Below are positions 1-9,014 of a DNA stretch of 15,938 nt, in pieces. Every line of letters starts with the position of its first letter. The stretch's first letter is position 1. This DNA comes from Cytidiella melzeri. Its lineage: Eukaryota > Basidiomycota > Agaricomycetes > Polyporales > Irpicaceae. The notes below the pieces were generated by a model. The model had not been told where the DNA came from. It was given only the letters and a program-made list of their open reading frames with translations, and did no database searches. The translations under genes were made by a program, and so were the position numbers. The DNA lies in the NCBI GenBank assembly GCA_022592445.1, contig JABYQR010000621.1, positions 1 through 15,938 of the forward strand, written 5' to 3'.

Positions 1-470
1 CAACCATATTTTACTGAAGTTCTTTCTAGTAACAAAGTCATTTGTACCAAGTAAATATTCCAGGCTACACTTTTGTCACCATTAGCAGAGTTACCTATCA
101 AAGTAGCCATTCTAAGCAAAATCATTTGTTCAGGCTGCTACTAGTGGCAAATTTACCTACCAATCTAACTTCAAAAGTACAATTTCATCCAACCTTCAGG
201 AACTGTACTCCTATATTCTTGAAACATGAAAGTTTTCTTGCATCATCAATGAGTACTGCAACTAGTTGTTCCTCAAGGTTCCACAAACATCAGTTGCCCT
301 TTGCGCAGAAGTTTTCATCAGAACACAGCCTGTGACAGTTCCAATGAGAATAAGGCAGTTCAGACATCAACCAGCACACATGTGACGTGTTTTGGGAGTT
401 GATTCTAACAAGATATCTCCAACCCCTTTACTCTTAGAGCATGTGAGTATTTCACTTCATCAGCAGTGAG
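1..470. repeat. Dispersed AT-rich repeat, left copy
   Basis: No gene is supported here; the only open frames are short and not protein-like. The stretch is a diverged copy of material found again to the right. Bases about 20-235 resemble 8205-8450, with the shared phrases 'caggctgctac' and 'aagtttactta'-like words. Bases about 280-470 resemble the 143-bp units at 6816-7340, sharing 'cagaacacagcctgtg', 'ggcagttcagacatcaac' and 'catcagcagt'. This copy has one unit where the right side has three. The repeat class is unknown. It may be an old non-coding element or a satellite-like family. Bases 471-583 continue without a recognisable feature. Confidence 0.6.
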
Positions 471-777
471 GGCTCATGAACACTACTGACATGGATAGTC
501 CAACAGAGACCGGATTTTTCCAACATTGTCACAAGTTTACAGCATTAGGCACCTATCCAGAGCGCTTATTTTCAGGCTAGGAGTGTTACCAGATCTGACC
601 CTAACCCGGGTCATGTGACATCATGCCTTATTAATCAATAGTCCAGACCCAAACCCTAGACTCAATCTGGAGCGGTTCCAGATCAACCTAGGCTATTGTT
701 GTATTGTTTCCCTTCCAATGTTAGGGATTTCCCCAGTTCTTATTGTCCTATTGTCTTCCATCTATTGTCGCCTGTCT

Positions 778-785
778 ATTGGTTA
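778..785. repeat. Left target-site duplication of the hAT element
   Basis: ATTGGTTA directly precedes the left TIR and is repeated exactly at 5442-5449 after the right TIR. Eight bases is the diagnostic duplication length for hAT transposons. Confidence 0.93.
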
Positions 786-803
786 TAGGGACCAGCACGA
801 GTG
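786..803 (+). repeat. hAT left terminal inverted repeat
   Basis: TAGGGACCAGCACGAGTG is the exact reverse complement of 5424-5441. Confidence 0.95.
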
Positions 804-1012
804 TACCCGCGGGTGACCTGGATCCGCGACCTGCAGGTCACCGCACTCTCCAAAACGCTACTCAGATCCGCGCAGGTGCTTTGCCACGGGTGATTCAGAG
901 CCGCACTGCAGGTACCTGCCAACCCGCAGGTCGACCTGCCACAAGTAGTCCCACGAGTACCTGGGATCCATGGGTCAGGTAATAACCTGCCGCAGATCTA
1001 TCAGGTCAAGTA
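804..1012. promoter_or_regulatory. hAT left subterminal motif cluster
   Basis: About a dozen CAGGT/ACCTG words in both orientations are packed between 815 and 1000, together with the 10-bp palindrome ACCCGCGGGT at 805-814, which recurs at 5358-5367 near the other end. Clustered short subterminal repeats are the usual binding sites for hAT transposases; that role is inferred here. Confidence 0.6.
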
Positions 1013-2414
1013 CTTGTACATATCTACACAGACTGTTACGATATAAGTATCAGATGTTACACTACTTATCCGGATGAAGCTACTCGTTATTCAGAACACC
1101 AAGCAACGGATAAACCAAGGACATCACGTTCAAGTGCTTCAGCGTCGAAAATAATCAAATAGTGACAATTCGCGATCTTGAGGTCTGTCAGGCCGTTAGG
1201 GGTTAGGCAAGGTATGTTGGTTGGGATCGAGGGGCGCTCAGGGTTGAGCCAGCGCCGTGAGTTGTCGTGAGATTGACTCGGTGGCATCGTAGCTAAAGAT
1301 GGAGTCAGTGCGAGTTTGAAGATAGACTGAGGAGCCATGACGCACCTAACAACCGCTCGTCTTGTAAAAAAAATGTGACATTAACCTGCACGAACAGCTT
1401 TCGTGCAGGTTCAAGTGCGGGACACTTCTAGTGTGCCGCACTTGATCGTTCTCTATATGGGCTTGGACCCTGTGCTTGGAGTCGATGGTGAGGGGGTGCG
1501 CGTGTGGTATGAGGCTGTTCGTTCGTGCTTGCAATGAATGTAAAGCTGCAGCTGACTGAACAAGTATATATGAGCTTTAGTTTGAGCGAGTGAACGCGGG
1601 AGCACTTACTTGGCAACTACTTAGCATCTAGACAACTGACTCAAGGAACAATAAAGGGGATGCAACAGCGATTGGAGGACTCTCTGCGTGGTCCAGGTGT
1701 CTCGATGGCTATCTCCAATGGTCGGAGTCGGCCTTCTTGACAGTCTAGATGGTAGGCAGGAGTGTGTCGTGGCACAGATGCGGTACACTGTCGGGTTGAC
1801 TCTAGTTACGTACTGCTGACTGCATATAATTCCATGCCTGCCATGTACTACACGCTCTCAATTCTCAACACAACATCCTTGTCTTTCGCCTCAAGTTACT
1901 AGTATTTCATCACTGACATACACTGTCTCTCAAAGAATGCTTCCTCGTCACCGCTGCTCAATGATTGCTCCCTGCGCTACCTTGAACTACCCGGCAGTTG
2001 TAAGTAGAAGTGAATTGTAGCCTACTCGTCATTCAGGCCCGCTTTGACGTGGATATCCCCTCGGGGAGTAAGCGTCGGGTTTTGAGTGCGTGGCTGCCGT
2101 GGGGTAGTCAGAGTCGTGCAGCGGATGCGGTGACGAAGACGTCGACATGGCACACTTATTCACTTTGAGCAATGTTGTCCACCAGCGGTTAGTGCTCTAT
2201 CTTCATCTTATTCTCTTGTAATTCTTCCCCATGTAGTTATACTTATGGATAAATCCCTCAGACTCCTAAGTATCTTGCCCCTAACGCGCCCCTCTCGCGA
2301 GTGCGATACCGAATGATTTCGCCATGAGAAGCTGCAGCGATTTTTTTTTGGTCCTCGCCTCTGTTCCCTCCATCGCCCATCGCCCATCATCTATTCTTTC
2401 TCTTTCCGTGCTGC
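1013..2414. other. hAT 5' non-coding region
   Basis: About 1.4 kb between the subterminal cluster and the transposase ATG holds no supported gene. Open frames on either strand are short and contain no recognisable motif. It includes two adjacent hairpins at 1384-1444. The promoter and 5' UTR of the transposase must lie toward its right end; I see no convincing TATA box. Confidence 0.5.
1384..1444. repeat. Two adjacent hairpins inside the hAT
   Basis: The first is a perfect 10-bp stem (1384-1393 with 1401-1410, 7-nt loop). The second has 15-bp arms with one mismatch (1412-1426 with 1430-1444, 3-nt loop). The first stem contains ACCTGC/GCAGGT, the same core as the subterminal motifs. Confidence 0.75.
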
Positions 2415-5254
2415 ATGTCTCATCAGCGCAAGCGCCACCGTACAATCGACGAAACTTCCTCGCCGGCACCAAACTCCCCCAGCGAGTCCACGAGCTCATC
2501 TACAACCCCCGCTCGTCCACTTTCCAAGAAGGAGAAGTTCGATATACGATACGATACTGCTAACAAGAGTAACGAAGAAGTCCTTAGTAAGTTTACAACA
2601 TTAACATCTGCTTGCTTTCCAAATACTAATGGACAACAGCCAAGCAGCTTGCTTCATGGACGTCACGATCATACAAGCACTTCAAGATGCCACCGAACAT
2701 CATTGTTGAGAACGGCGAGGTCAAATACCAATTCATCTGCCTCAAGTATGTTCAATTTGCCTGGATCTATTCTTTCATTCAAGTTTTGCTAATTTGCTAT
2801 TGTTTCTGAACCAGGAACCCCTCGCGCTTCCTCGTTCGCGTACGTTATGACGATTCGACCAGCAACCTCAAACGCCACGAAGATTGTTGTGACCCTGCGG
2901 TCGCTTCTGAAGATTCGAGCATCGCTTCATTCGCCCACGGTTCAACATACTCTGATGCGAAAATGCGCTTCAAAGCCGTCAGCTGGGTAACACAGCGTCA
3001 TCGTCCATTCGGTATACTCGACGACCCAGAACTCCTGGACATTTTCAAGATGTTGTACGCCCGTGTCAAGGTCCCATCGTCATTCACTGTGTCCCGCGAC
3101 GTGAAGGAGACATTTCAAATCTGCAAGCGCGCCGTCGCAAAGCTTCTTGGTCAGTATGAGGGCCAAGTTCACATTGGTTTTGATGGCTGGACCTCGCCCA
3201 ACGTCATCTCCTTCCTCGGCGTCATCATCTACTTCACTCGAGACAGCGCTCCGTGTTCAACAATCCTCGATATCATAAAGTACAGTTTGCTCATCGGACT
3301 TCTTTTCTCATTGCCTTATTCTTCCACTTTGTAGACTGACGAAGAGTCACACCGGCATCTACCTGGGTGAACAGATAGAGCACTGTCTTCGCGAATTCAA
3401 TGTCGACAAAAAGGTGAGTCGCAGTATCCAATGCCTCGAAATTGTACTGATATCTGTCACAGCTTCTTGGCCAGGCATGCGACAACGCATCAAACAATGA
3501 TACGGCCATCGCAACGCTAGAGATGGCACTTCCAACTGGCCGCAACGGACGCCATACTCAAATCCGATGCATATGCCACATCATCAACCTCGTTGTGAAG
3601 GTGAGCGGTCCCAATAATCACTACGACCTCAATGATAATGAACCCTTGTAGGCCATCCTCTCACCTTTCATCTCCAAGCGCAAGACTACAAATGCCGATG
3701 CACTTGCCGGCGTGACTGACGAAGACGAAGACATTGACGATGCTGACGATAACCCTGAAGACTTGGAGCAAGATGAGGAGATAGACACGGACCGGCAGGC
3801 TCACGACGAGGCGGAGATAGACGAGATTGCTGCCGACGTCGATGAGCGTGTTATTTTGTTGGACTGGGATGCCAAGCGCGGCCGCTCAGCTCTGAAAAAG
3901 GTACGTGGGTGCTGCTATTCAGCACAAATATGCCAATTAACCTGCTACATAGGTCACAAAACTTGCCAACCGCATTGCCAAGTCACCGGTAATGCTTACC
4001 GAGCTCGATGGGCTCTGCAACAAGCTCGATGTTCTCTCTTGACGCATTTCGCAGGCCGTTCGAACCAGATGGAACTCGACGTCCATGATGCTTAGCTCAG
4101 CAATTCATCTACGGCGGCCGCTGGACATGCTCACCATTATGCCCGCATTCAACACGGATAAGAAGACCGCGCTCAAACAGTACCGACTTACTGATGAAGA
4201 ATGGACATTACTCAAGACCCTTGAACCACTTCTCAAGGTCTGTCCGCTGCAGTTACTGATTGTCGTCCTCTTCTGACATTGATATTGATCCAGGTTTTCC
4301 TCGATGCAACCAATCGGATGTCCCAAAAAAATAGACCGCTGCTACACGAGGTCATTCCGATCATTGACCTTCTCACGGAGCAGTGTAACAGCATGAGCGA
4401 CGACATTACCCTTTCATCAATCCTCCGTGTCGCGGCTGCTCGCGGTTGCGCTGTTCTGGACAAGTATTACGCGAAGACGGATGACTCCATTATGCATCGT
4501 TGCGCGATGGGTACGTTCATCATCCTTTAATAAGCTATCGCCCTAATCAGAGCTTCCAGTACTTCATCCGAGATACAAGCTGGCTTATTTCCGGGCCAAA
4601 GGATGGAAGGCAGAGTGGATCGAGGCCGCAAAGACGATTCTTTGAGACCAATGGAAGCATTACAGGCCTAATAGCAGTGTAAGCACTGAAGCTAATGGCT
4701 CATCAGTACGTCTTTCCTTTTTTCTTGTGTGCTTGGTCACCAACTGTGCCCATTCTCAGGGTTCTACAACAAATCTTTTTGATGCCATTGATAACTTTGG
4801 CGCCAGTGAGTCATCTGCTGATGCACTCGAAGAGTGGTTTGATACACCGCCGATCAACGGGGTCAGCGACCCGTTGCAGTGGTGGCATGCGATCGGGGTT
4901 TGTCCAATGAGCCGCATGGCTATTGACTTTCTGTCGGCGCCAGGTAACAGTATTTTATTGCTGCTAGCTGTTGCAGGGGTCTCACTATTCTGGTTTACAG
5001 CGTCGTCGGTGGATGTCGAGCGTGGATTCTCGCGTGGTGGACTGACTGTGAGCAAGCTCCGCCATAATCTCTCGGACGAGTCTGTTCGAGCTGCTACAGT
5101 GCTTAGCTCATGGTTGAAAATGCCGGGGTTTGTTCCTGAGGGGGAGATTGTGGATGTCTTCGCTAAGAAGCGGAAGAGGACACGCGCTGGAACAGTTGTT
5201 ATGTTGGACTCGGACTCTGAAAGCGAGAGCATGGACAGCATTAGCACAGCTTAG
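2415..5254 (+). pseudogene. hAT-family transposase, 11 exons, broken
   Basis: This is the enzyme that cuts and re-inserts the surrounding element. The start is ATG 2415. Predicted introns are 2587-2639, 2746-2814, 3280-3334, 3414-3462, 3601-3651, 3901-3952, 4238-4293, 4511-4559, 4707-4759 and 4944-5000, all GT-AG and 49-69 nt. Spliced length is about 764 codons, typical for hAT. In order: basic Ser/Pro-rich N-terminus; BED-like finger (about residues 59-118, with STSNLKRH); FDGWTS; SHTGIYLGEQ; CDNASNND; CHIINLVVK; an acidic insert (about 342-375); VRTRWNSTS (about 437); VLHPRYKLAYF; and the C-terminal dimerization region with QWW and SSVDVERGFSRG. Lesions are in-frame TGA at 4040-4042 and 4643-4645, and an apparent extra T near 4680. 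The first TGA and the extra T could be bypassed by alternative splicing (a GTAATG donor near 3989; a GTTAAG donor at 4679). I see no bypass for TGA 4643. Stop is TAG 5252-5254. Confidence 0.88.
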
Positions 5255-5264
5255 TAGATAGCCC

Positions 5265-5423
5265 GGTGTGCTCTCGGTGTAGGTTACTTGCAGGTACTTG
5301 TAGCATACAAAATCGCCAACCCAGATCCGTACTGACCCGTGGGATCCAGGTACTTGGACCCGCGGGTCAGGTACTTGGGCTTATTTTTCACAAGTCTACC
5401 CATGCCTACTCACGAGTAACCTG
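5265..5423. promoter_or_regulatory. hAT right subterminal motif cluster
   Basis: The stretch between the transposase stop and the right TIR contains CAGGTACTTG three times (near 5293, 5347 and 5369), a GTAACCTGC, and the ACCCGCGGGT palindrome at 5358-5367 shared with the left end. The phrase GGGATCCAGGTAC here mirrors GTACCTGGGATCC near 957 in inverted orientation. Confidence 0.6.
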
Positions 5424-5441
5424 CACTCGTGCTGGTCCCTA
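5424..5441 (-). repeat. hAT right terminal inverted repeat
   Basis: Exact 18-bp inverted copy of 786-803. Confidence 0.95.
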
Positions 5442-5449
5442 ATTGGTTA
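5442..5449. repeat. Right target-site duplication of the hAT element
   Basis: ATTGGTTA, identical to 778-785. Confidence 0.93.
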
Positions 5450-5641
5450 GGGATTCCCCCAGTTTCTATTGTTCTATTGTTCCTGTTGTATTGTTCTATT
5501 GTCTATTGTTCTAGTTCTATTGTTCTATGTACCCTGGTCCCTGATTGTTACCCTGGTCCTTTATTGTTCTATTGTTACTCCAGCCCCACAGTTACTCCAG
5601 TCCCTAGTGTGGGAACTTGCGCACAGACCACCCAGACACAG

Positions 5642-5649
5642 TATATATA
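5642..5649 (+). promoter_or_regulatory. TATA box of the split LTR
   Basis: TATATATA lies 44 nt upstream of the first copy of the leader direct repeat at 5686. The same motif at the same 44-nt distance occurs in the LTR at 12816. Confidence 0.65.
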
Positions 5650-5685
5650 GTAGACCTTACTCTCCCTAGCTCTGCATCTTGACCT

Positions 5686-5766
5686 CTCTGTCATTTGCAC
5701 TGCTAGGTGAGTTACTGCATGTAACTTAGTATTATACCTTATTAACTCTGTCATTTGCACTGCTAG
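5686..5766 (+). other. Predicted leader intron bordered by a 21-bp direct repeat (split LTR)
   Basis: The predicted intron is 5707-5766 (60 nt): donor GTGAGT, branch site TTAAC with its A at 5745, acceptor CTAG at 5766. The 21 bases before the donor (5686-5706) are repeated exactly at 5746-5766, from the base after the branch A to the acceptor. The only ATG in the LTR downstream of 5686 (5718) lies inside this intron, so splicing would leave an AUG-free leader. The 153 nt after the intron contain none. Confidence 0.6.
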
Positions 5767-5840
5767 TATCCGGCCTCAGTGCCTGCTTGCCTGCTCATCA
5801 TTGACTTTGACCTCGTTGTCATTGTTGGAGATCTACCTCT

Positions 5841-5853
5841 CCCCCCCCCCCCC
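5841..5853. repeat. C13 homopolymer in the LTR
   Basis: Thirteen consecutive C within a pyrimidine-rich tract of the split LTR. Its length is likely to be unreliable in assembly. Confidence 0.8.
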
Positions 5854-6139
5854 TTCCTCTCTACTTCACTCCCTTGTTAGAGTTATCATCATAGCAGCAG
5901 TCGCTCCGCGACAACTACAATTGATTGTTGCATCAGCAGTAAACACTGCACAAGATTAATGACAAGATATATGAAGCTCCTTGCCACCAATAATGAGTAC
6001 CTGTATCAATGTATGCTTGCTTTGCCTGTAGTGCAATTACTTATTCCATTTGAAGTTGCTTATCAAAGGTGTCGCCAATACCAAATGCACTTAAGATAGA
6101 CTGGTTACACTTTTGCTACGTCTGCCACAGAGTGCCAAT

Positions 6140-6205
6140 CATGTGCACCACTCAGCATTGCAACGGCAATCTGGAATTGCTGGCAATAACTGAGTTGTGC
6201 ACATG
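6140..6205. repeat. Long imperfect hairpin
   Basis: Arms 6140-6155 and 6190-6205 are inverted copies with one mismatch in 16. The 34-nt interior holds further weak inverted similarity (ATTGC...GCAAT). It may be a remnant of a small inverted-repeat element. Confidence 0.6.
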
Positions 6206-6815
6206 GAGAGATTCTGCTTGCAGTTACAATTCCTGAAGAATGAAGAAGAATTGTTCCAGTGTGCTCCAGCATATTGATGCCTTTTCAGATGTGACCTTTT
6301 TGTCCCCCAAAGTGTGGGAATTTGATGGCAGAATACAGACAGTAACAGTGTCAATAAAAAAACAATGGTTTCAGCTGATGGCATCACACTGGCCTTGTTA
6401 TCAGCCCTTTTTAACTTTGTATCAGATCACTTTTGCAATAAAAATGCAGTGTTCAATTTTACAGACTGCATATGGGTCCAAATCTGTACATATAATACAC
6501 CACTGGATAGCCCTATCTTGTGGCAGAATCTTGGTACAAACATCCTGTCAATTGAAGTGGAATTGAGCAAGTTATGGCCAGTCTACTGAAAAAAGTCATC
6601 CAGACTCAGATTCAAACTCCACTCCTGCTGGCAAATGATGTCAAATTTTGGTCAGGTACATGTGCAGTAATCTACAGACATTACTTGCTCTCTGAACAAG
6701 GAATACAATCAGAAGACATGTCACACATAGTATTGGCTCTGAGCAAGAATTACCAGTACTTTGAAAGCTAACTACCAACTCTCAACTCCTACATTCTTGG
6801 ACAATGTAGATTTGT

Positions 6816-7265
6816 GGCTGCATTAGTAGTGAGTACTGTACCTGATTGTTCCACAAAGTTTGACAACTGTTAGTTGCTCTCTAAGCAGGAGTTACAATCA
6901 GAACACAGCCTGTGGCAGTTCCAACGGGGGTGAGGCAGTTCAGACATCAACAGGACATGGTTGCATCAGCAGCAAGCACTGCATCAGATTGTTGCACAAA
7001 GTTTCACAACCATTAGTTGCTATCCAAGGAGGAGTTAAAATCAGAACATAGCCTGTGGCAGTTCAAATGGGGCTGAAGCAGTTCAGACATCAACAGGATG
7101 TGGTTGCATCAGCATAAAGCACTGCCTTTGATTCTTCCATACAGTTTCACAACCACCAGTTGCTCTATAAGCAGGGGTTACAATCAGAATACAGCGTGTG
7201 GCAGTGCTAATGGGGGTGAGGCAGTGCAGACATCAACAGGACACATGTAACATGTTCTAGCAATT
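6816..7265. repeat. 143-bp tandem repeat, about three units
   Basis: The landmark GGYTGCATYAG starts at 6816, 6959 and 7102; the landmark GTTTSACAAC starts at 6858, 7001 and 7144. Both give exactly 143 bp spacing. Units differ by scattered substitutions but by almost no indels. A single diverged unit also occurs at about 280-400. Confidence 0.85.
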
Positions 7266-8817
7266 GATTTTGGAGACACCATCAAGCCCTTCATTCTTGA
7301 AGCAAGTAATTTTCTAGAATCAGCAGTGAACACTGCACAAGATTAATGACAAGATAGATGAAGCCCCTGGCTACCATTGGTGACTACCTTCATCAATGTA
7401 TGGCTCCTTTTCCTGCAACCAAACTTATCAATTCTGGTACAGTCACTTTATTCCAGATCAAGTTGCCTATCAAAGGTGTCACCAATAGCAAATGCCCGTA
7501 ATACAGTCAATATTCATGACCAGATGGCTTGGCAAGATCCTTACCAGGAACAGAGTTGTTTACTGGGGTTCTTTTTGGTAACAAAGTCACAGGTGCAGTT
7601 AACTATTTCATGCTATATGATTTATTCAATCTGCTATCAATAACATAATCACTTGTAACCCTGCTCCCGCAGTTTACCAAAGGTTATCTAGATTATTTGA
7701 CATAGTTCAACACCATTAGGAAGAAGATGCATGTCAAACAGTCTTGATTTCCATGCTCTACTCCACAAACTTGTTTTAGTTCTGTACTCACACCCATTGT
7801 TGCACTTCAAACAATACAGCAGCTCTTCTTTCTTACTCATTTAAGAAGCTATCTCCAACAAAATTACTTGTTCAGGCTGCTACCAGCACCAAGTTTACTT
7901 ACAAATCTGGCTCAAAAAGTAATATTTCATTCAATCTTCAGGAATTGTACTTGCCGCTTGCTGGCCTTGCTAACACTAGTCAATTTTAGCTGCCAATCAT
8001 GATGCAGTCTATAGTTTTCCATGCTGATAATGATCACATTCTGCTGATGCAGTGTATTTATCAAGTTGGTTGCTACAAAACCTGCACTCAGTTGATGAGT
8101 AATACCAGCTGGGATCAAGATTCTATTTTGCTTAAACTCTTCACCAAAACATGGCAAGCATTGCCACATCCATCTATGTGATGTAGCGGAAAGTTTAATA
8201 GATCTATCTTACTAAAGTAAATATTCATGGCTAAATTACTTGGCAAGGTTATAACCATGAGTAAATGTACTTGTCTAAGTAAATGTTTAAGGCTATATCA
8301 CTGATTGAATTTACCATTAGTAACATGATTACTCGTCAAAATAGCTATTCTGAAAAAATTTAATCAGTCAAGCTGCTACCAGTAGCAAAGTTGCTTACTA
8401 ACCTGACTCACAAAGTACTATTTCATCAAAACCTCAAGGATTGTTTATGCTGCTTGCCGGCCCTGCTGATGCTAGTGCTCTGATTGATCATTTTGCAGAT
8501 TGCAGCAAGTTTCTTTGAATTTGTTGTACAGTAAACTTCCTTGCATGTCCAGTGGTGTAAAGAACAAGGCCCACTCATTTTTCAGCTTTGTCACAACTGA
8601 TTTAACTGATCAAACCAGTTGCCCCTGATGTGGCAGTGTTATCCAGTGGTAACCACTGGAAGCTGAAGGCTGTTCCCTGAGCATTGATAATCACATATCA
8701 TATTGCTGATGGTTGCCTCAGGAGATAACCCAGAACATTTCTGAACAAATGCAAAGAGCTAAATTAAAGAGCATGTGTGTGTTGTTTGTTGTATCAGCAC
8801 AGCAGAACCACTTGATC

Positions 8818-8824
8818 TATAAAG
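8818..8824 (+). promoter_or_regulatory. Possible TATA box upstream of the small secreted ORF
   Basis: TATAAAG about 190 nt upstream of ATG 9015, followed by a pyrimidine-rich stretch that could hold the start site. Confidence 0.35.
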
Positions 8825-8900
8825 TCCCTTGTTGCCACCATCCTTTTACCTCAGCACACCTTCATCTCTCTAGGTCCTTTCATTGCTTCAGCGCTGGCCG

Positions 8901-8965
8901 GTAAGTACTTTCTTGTCTGCATTGCACTTGCCTTGTGTCACTGTACTCATTGGTATTTCAACTAG
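8901..8965 (+). other. Possible 5' UTR intron
   Basis: A strong donor GTAAGT follows GGCCG, and acceptor AACTAG ends at 8965. An alternative acceptor TTCCAG ends at 8994 after CTGAAC, a better branch-like word. Either would leave ATG 9015 intact. Confidence 0.4.
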
Positions 8966-9014
8966 CCATCTTACTGTTCTTCTGAACCTTCCAGATCACC
9001 ATTTCCATACCATT

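Larger units (their letters stand above)
786..5441 (+). mobile_element. hAT DNA transposon, full length, 4656 bp
   Basis: The element has perfect 18-bp terminal inverted repeats beginning TAGGGACCAGC, the usual YAGGG-type hAT end. It has an exact 8-bp duplication outside both ends, subterminal motif clusters at both ends, and a transposase gene on the + strand with BED-like, RTRWNS and C-terminal dimerization motifs. The intact ends imply a recent enough insertion, into an LTR. The internal gene carries stop codons, so this copy probably moved while already defective using enzyme from elsewhere, or decayed after landing. Confidence 0.93.
584..5919 (+). mobile_element. LTR of a Ty3/gypsy-like retroelement, probably solo, split by a hAT element
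   Basis: Bases about 584-785 and 5442-5919 form one LTR-like unit once the hAT insertion is removed. It starts near TGTTACC and ends near CAACTACA, so TG...CA ends are possible, but I could not find a matching 5-bp target duplication and both outer borders are approximate. The right part has TATATATA at 5642 and then a predicted short intron, the same architecture as the LTR at 12.4-13.1 kb. Both also share a CATGTGAC word about 320-370 bp upstream of the TATA box. The U3 is rich in CTATTGTT words and contains a partial tandem duplication: 719-755 resembles 5446-5482. No gag or pol lies on either side, which suggests a solo LTR. Confidence 0.55.
5920..8810. repeat. Dispersed AT-rich repeat region, no genes seen
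   Basis: Nearly 2.9 kb of AT-rich sequence with only short open frames that show no domain or codon structure. It is built from diverged internal copies. 5931-6080 resembles 7317-7500 (offset about 1390: 'cactgcacaagattaatgac', 'atcaatgtatg', 'atcaaaggtgtc'). 7840-7980 and 8340-8480 resemble each other and 100-235 (the motif around 'caggctgctac' and 'tgcttgc.ggcc'). A 143-bp tandem array occupies 6816-7265. The right end passes into the promoter of the small ORF at 9015. A 19-bp near-palindrome lies at 8642-8660. Confidence 0.6.

Noticed and set aside
42..335. 97-codon open frame at the left end
   Set aside because: Composition is not protein-like, and the region is a repeat whose other copies have no such frame.
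584..588. Target-site duplication of the split LTR
   Set aside because: No matching 4-6 bp pair could be found at plausible outer borders, so none is claimed.
3989..4054. Extra intron removing the TGA at 4040
   Set aside because: GTAATG...GCAG is possible, but the sequence inside reads like the conserved hAT segment before RTRWNS, so a nonsense mutation is more likely.
4756..5247. 163-codon minus-strand open frame
   Set aside because: Antisense to the conserved hAT dimerization domain.
8620..8665. tRNA-like box (GTGGCAGTGTTATCCAGTGGTAA)
   Set aside because: Only a fragment resembling an A-box with a 19-bp palindrome; no cloverleaf, anticodon arm or B-box could be formed.
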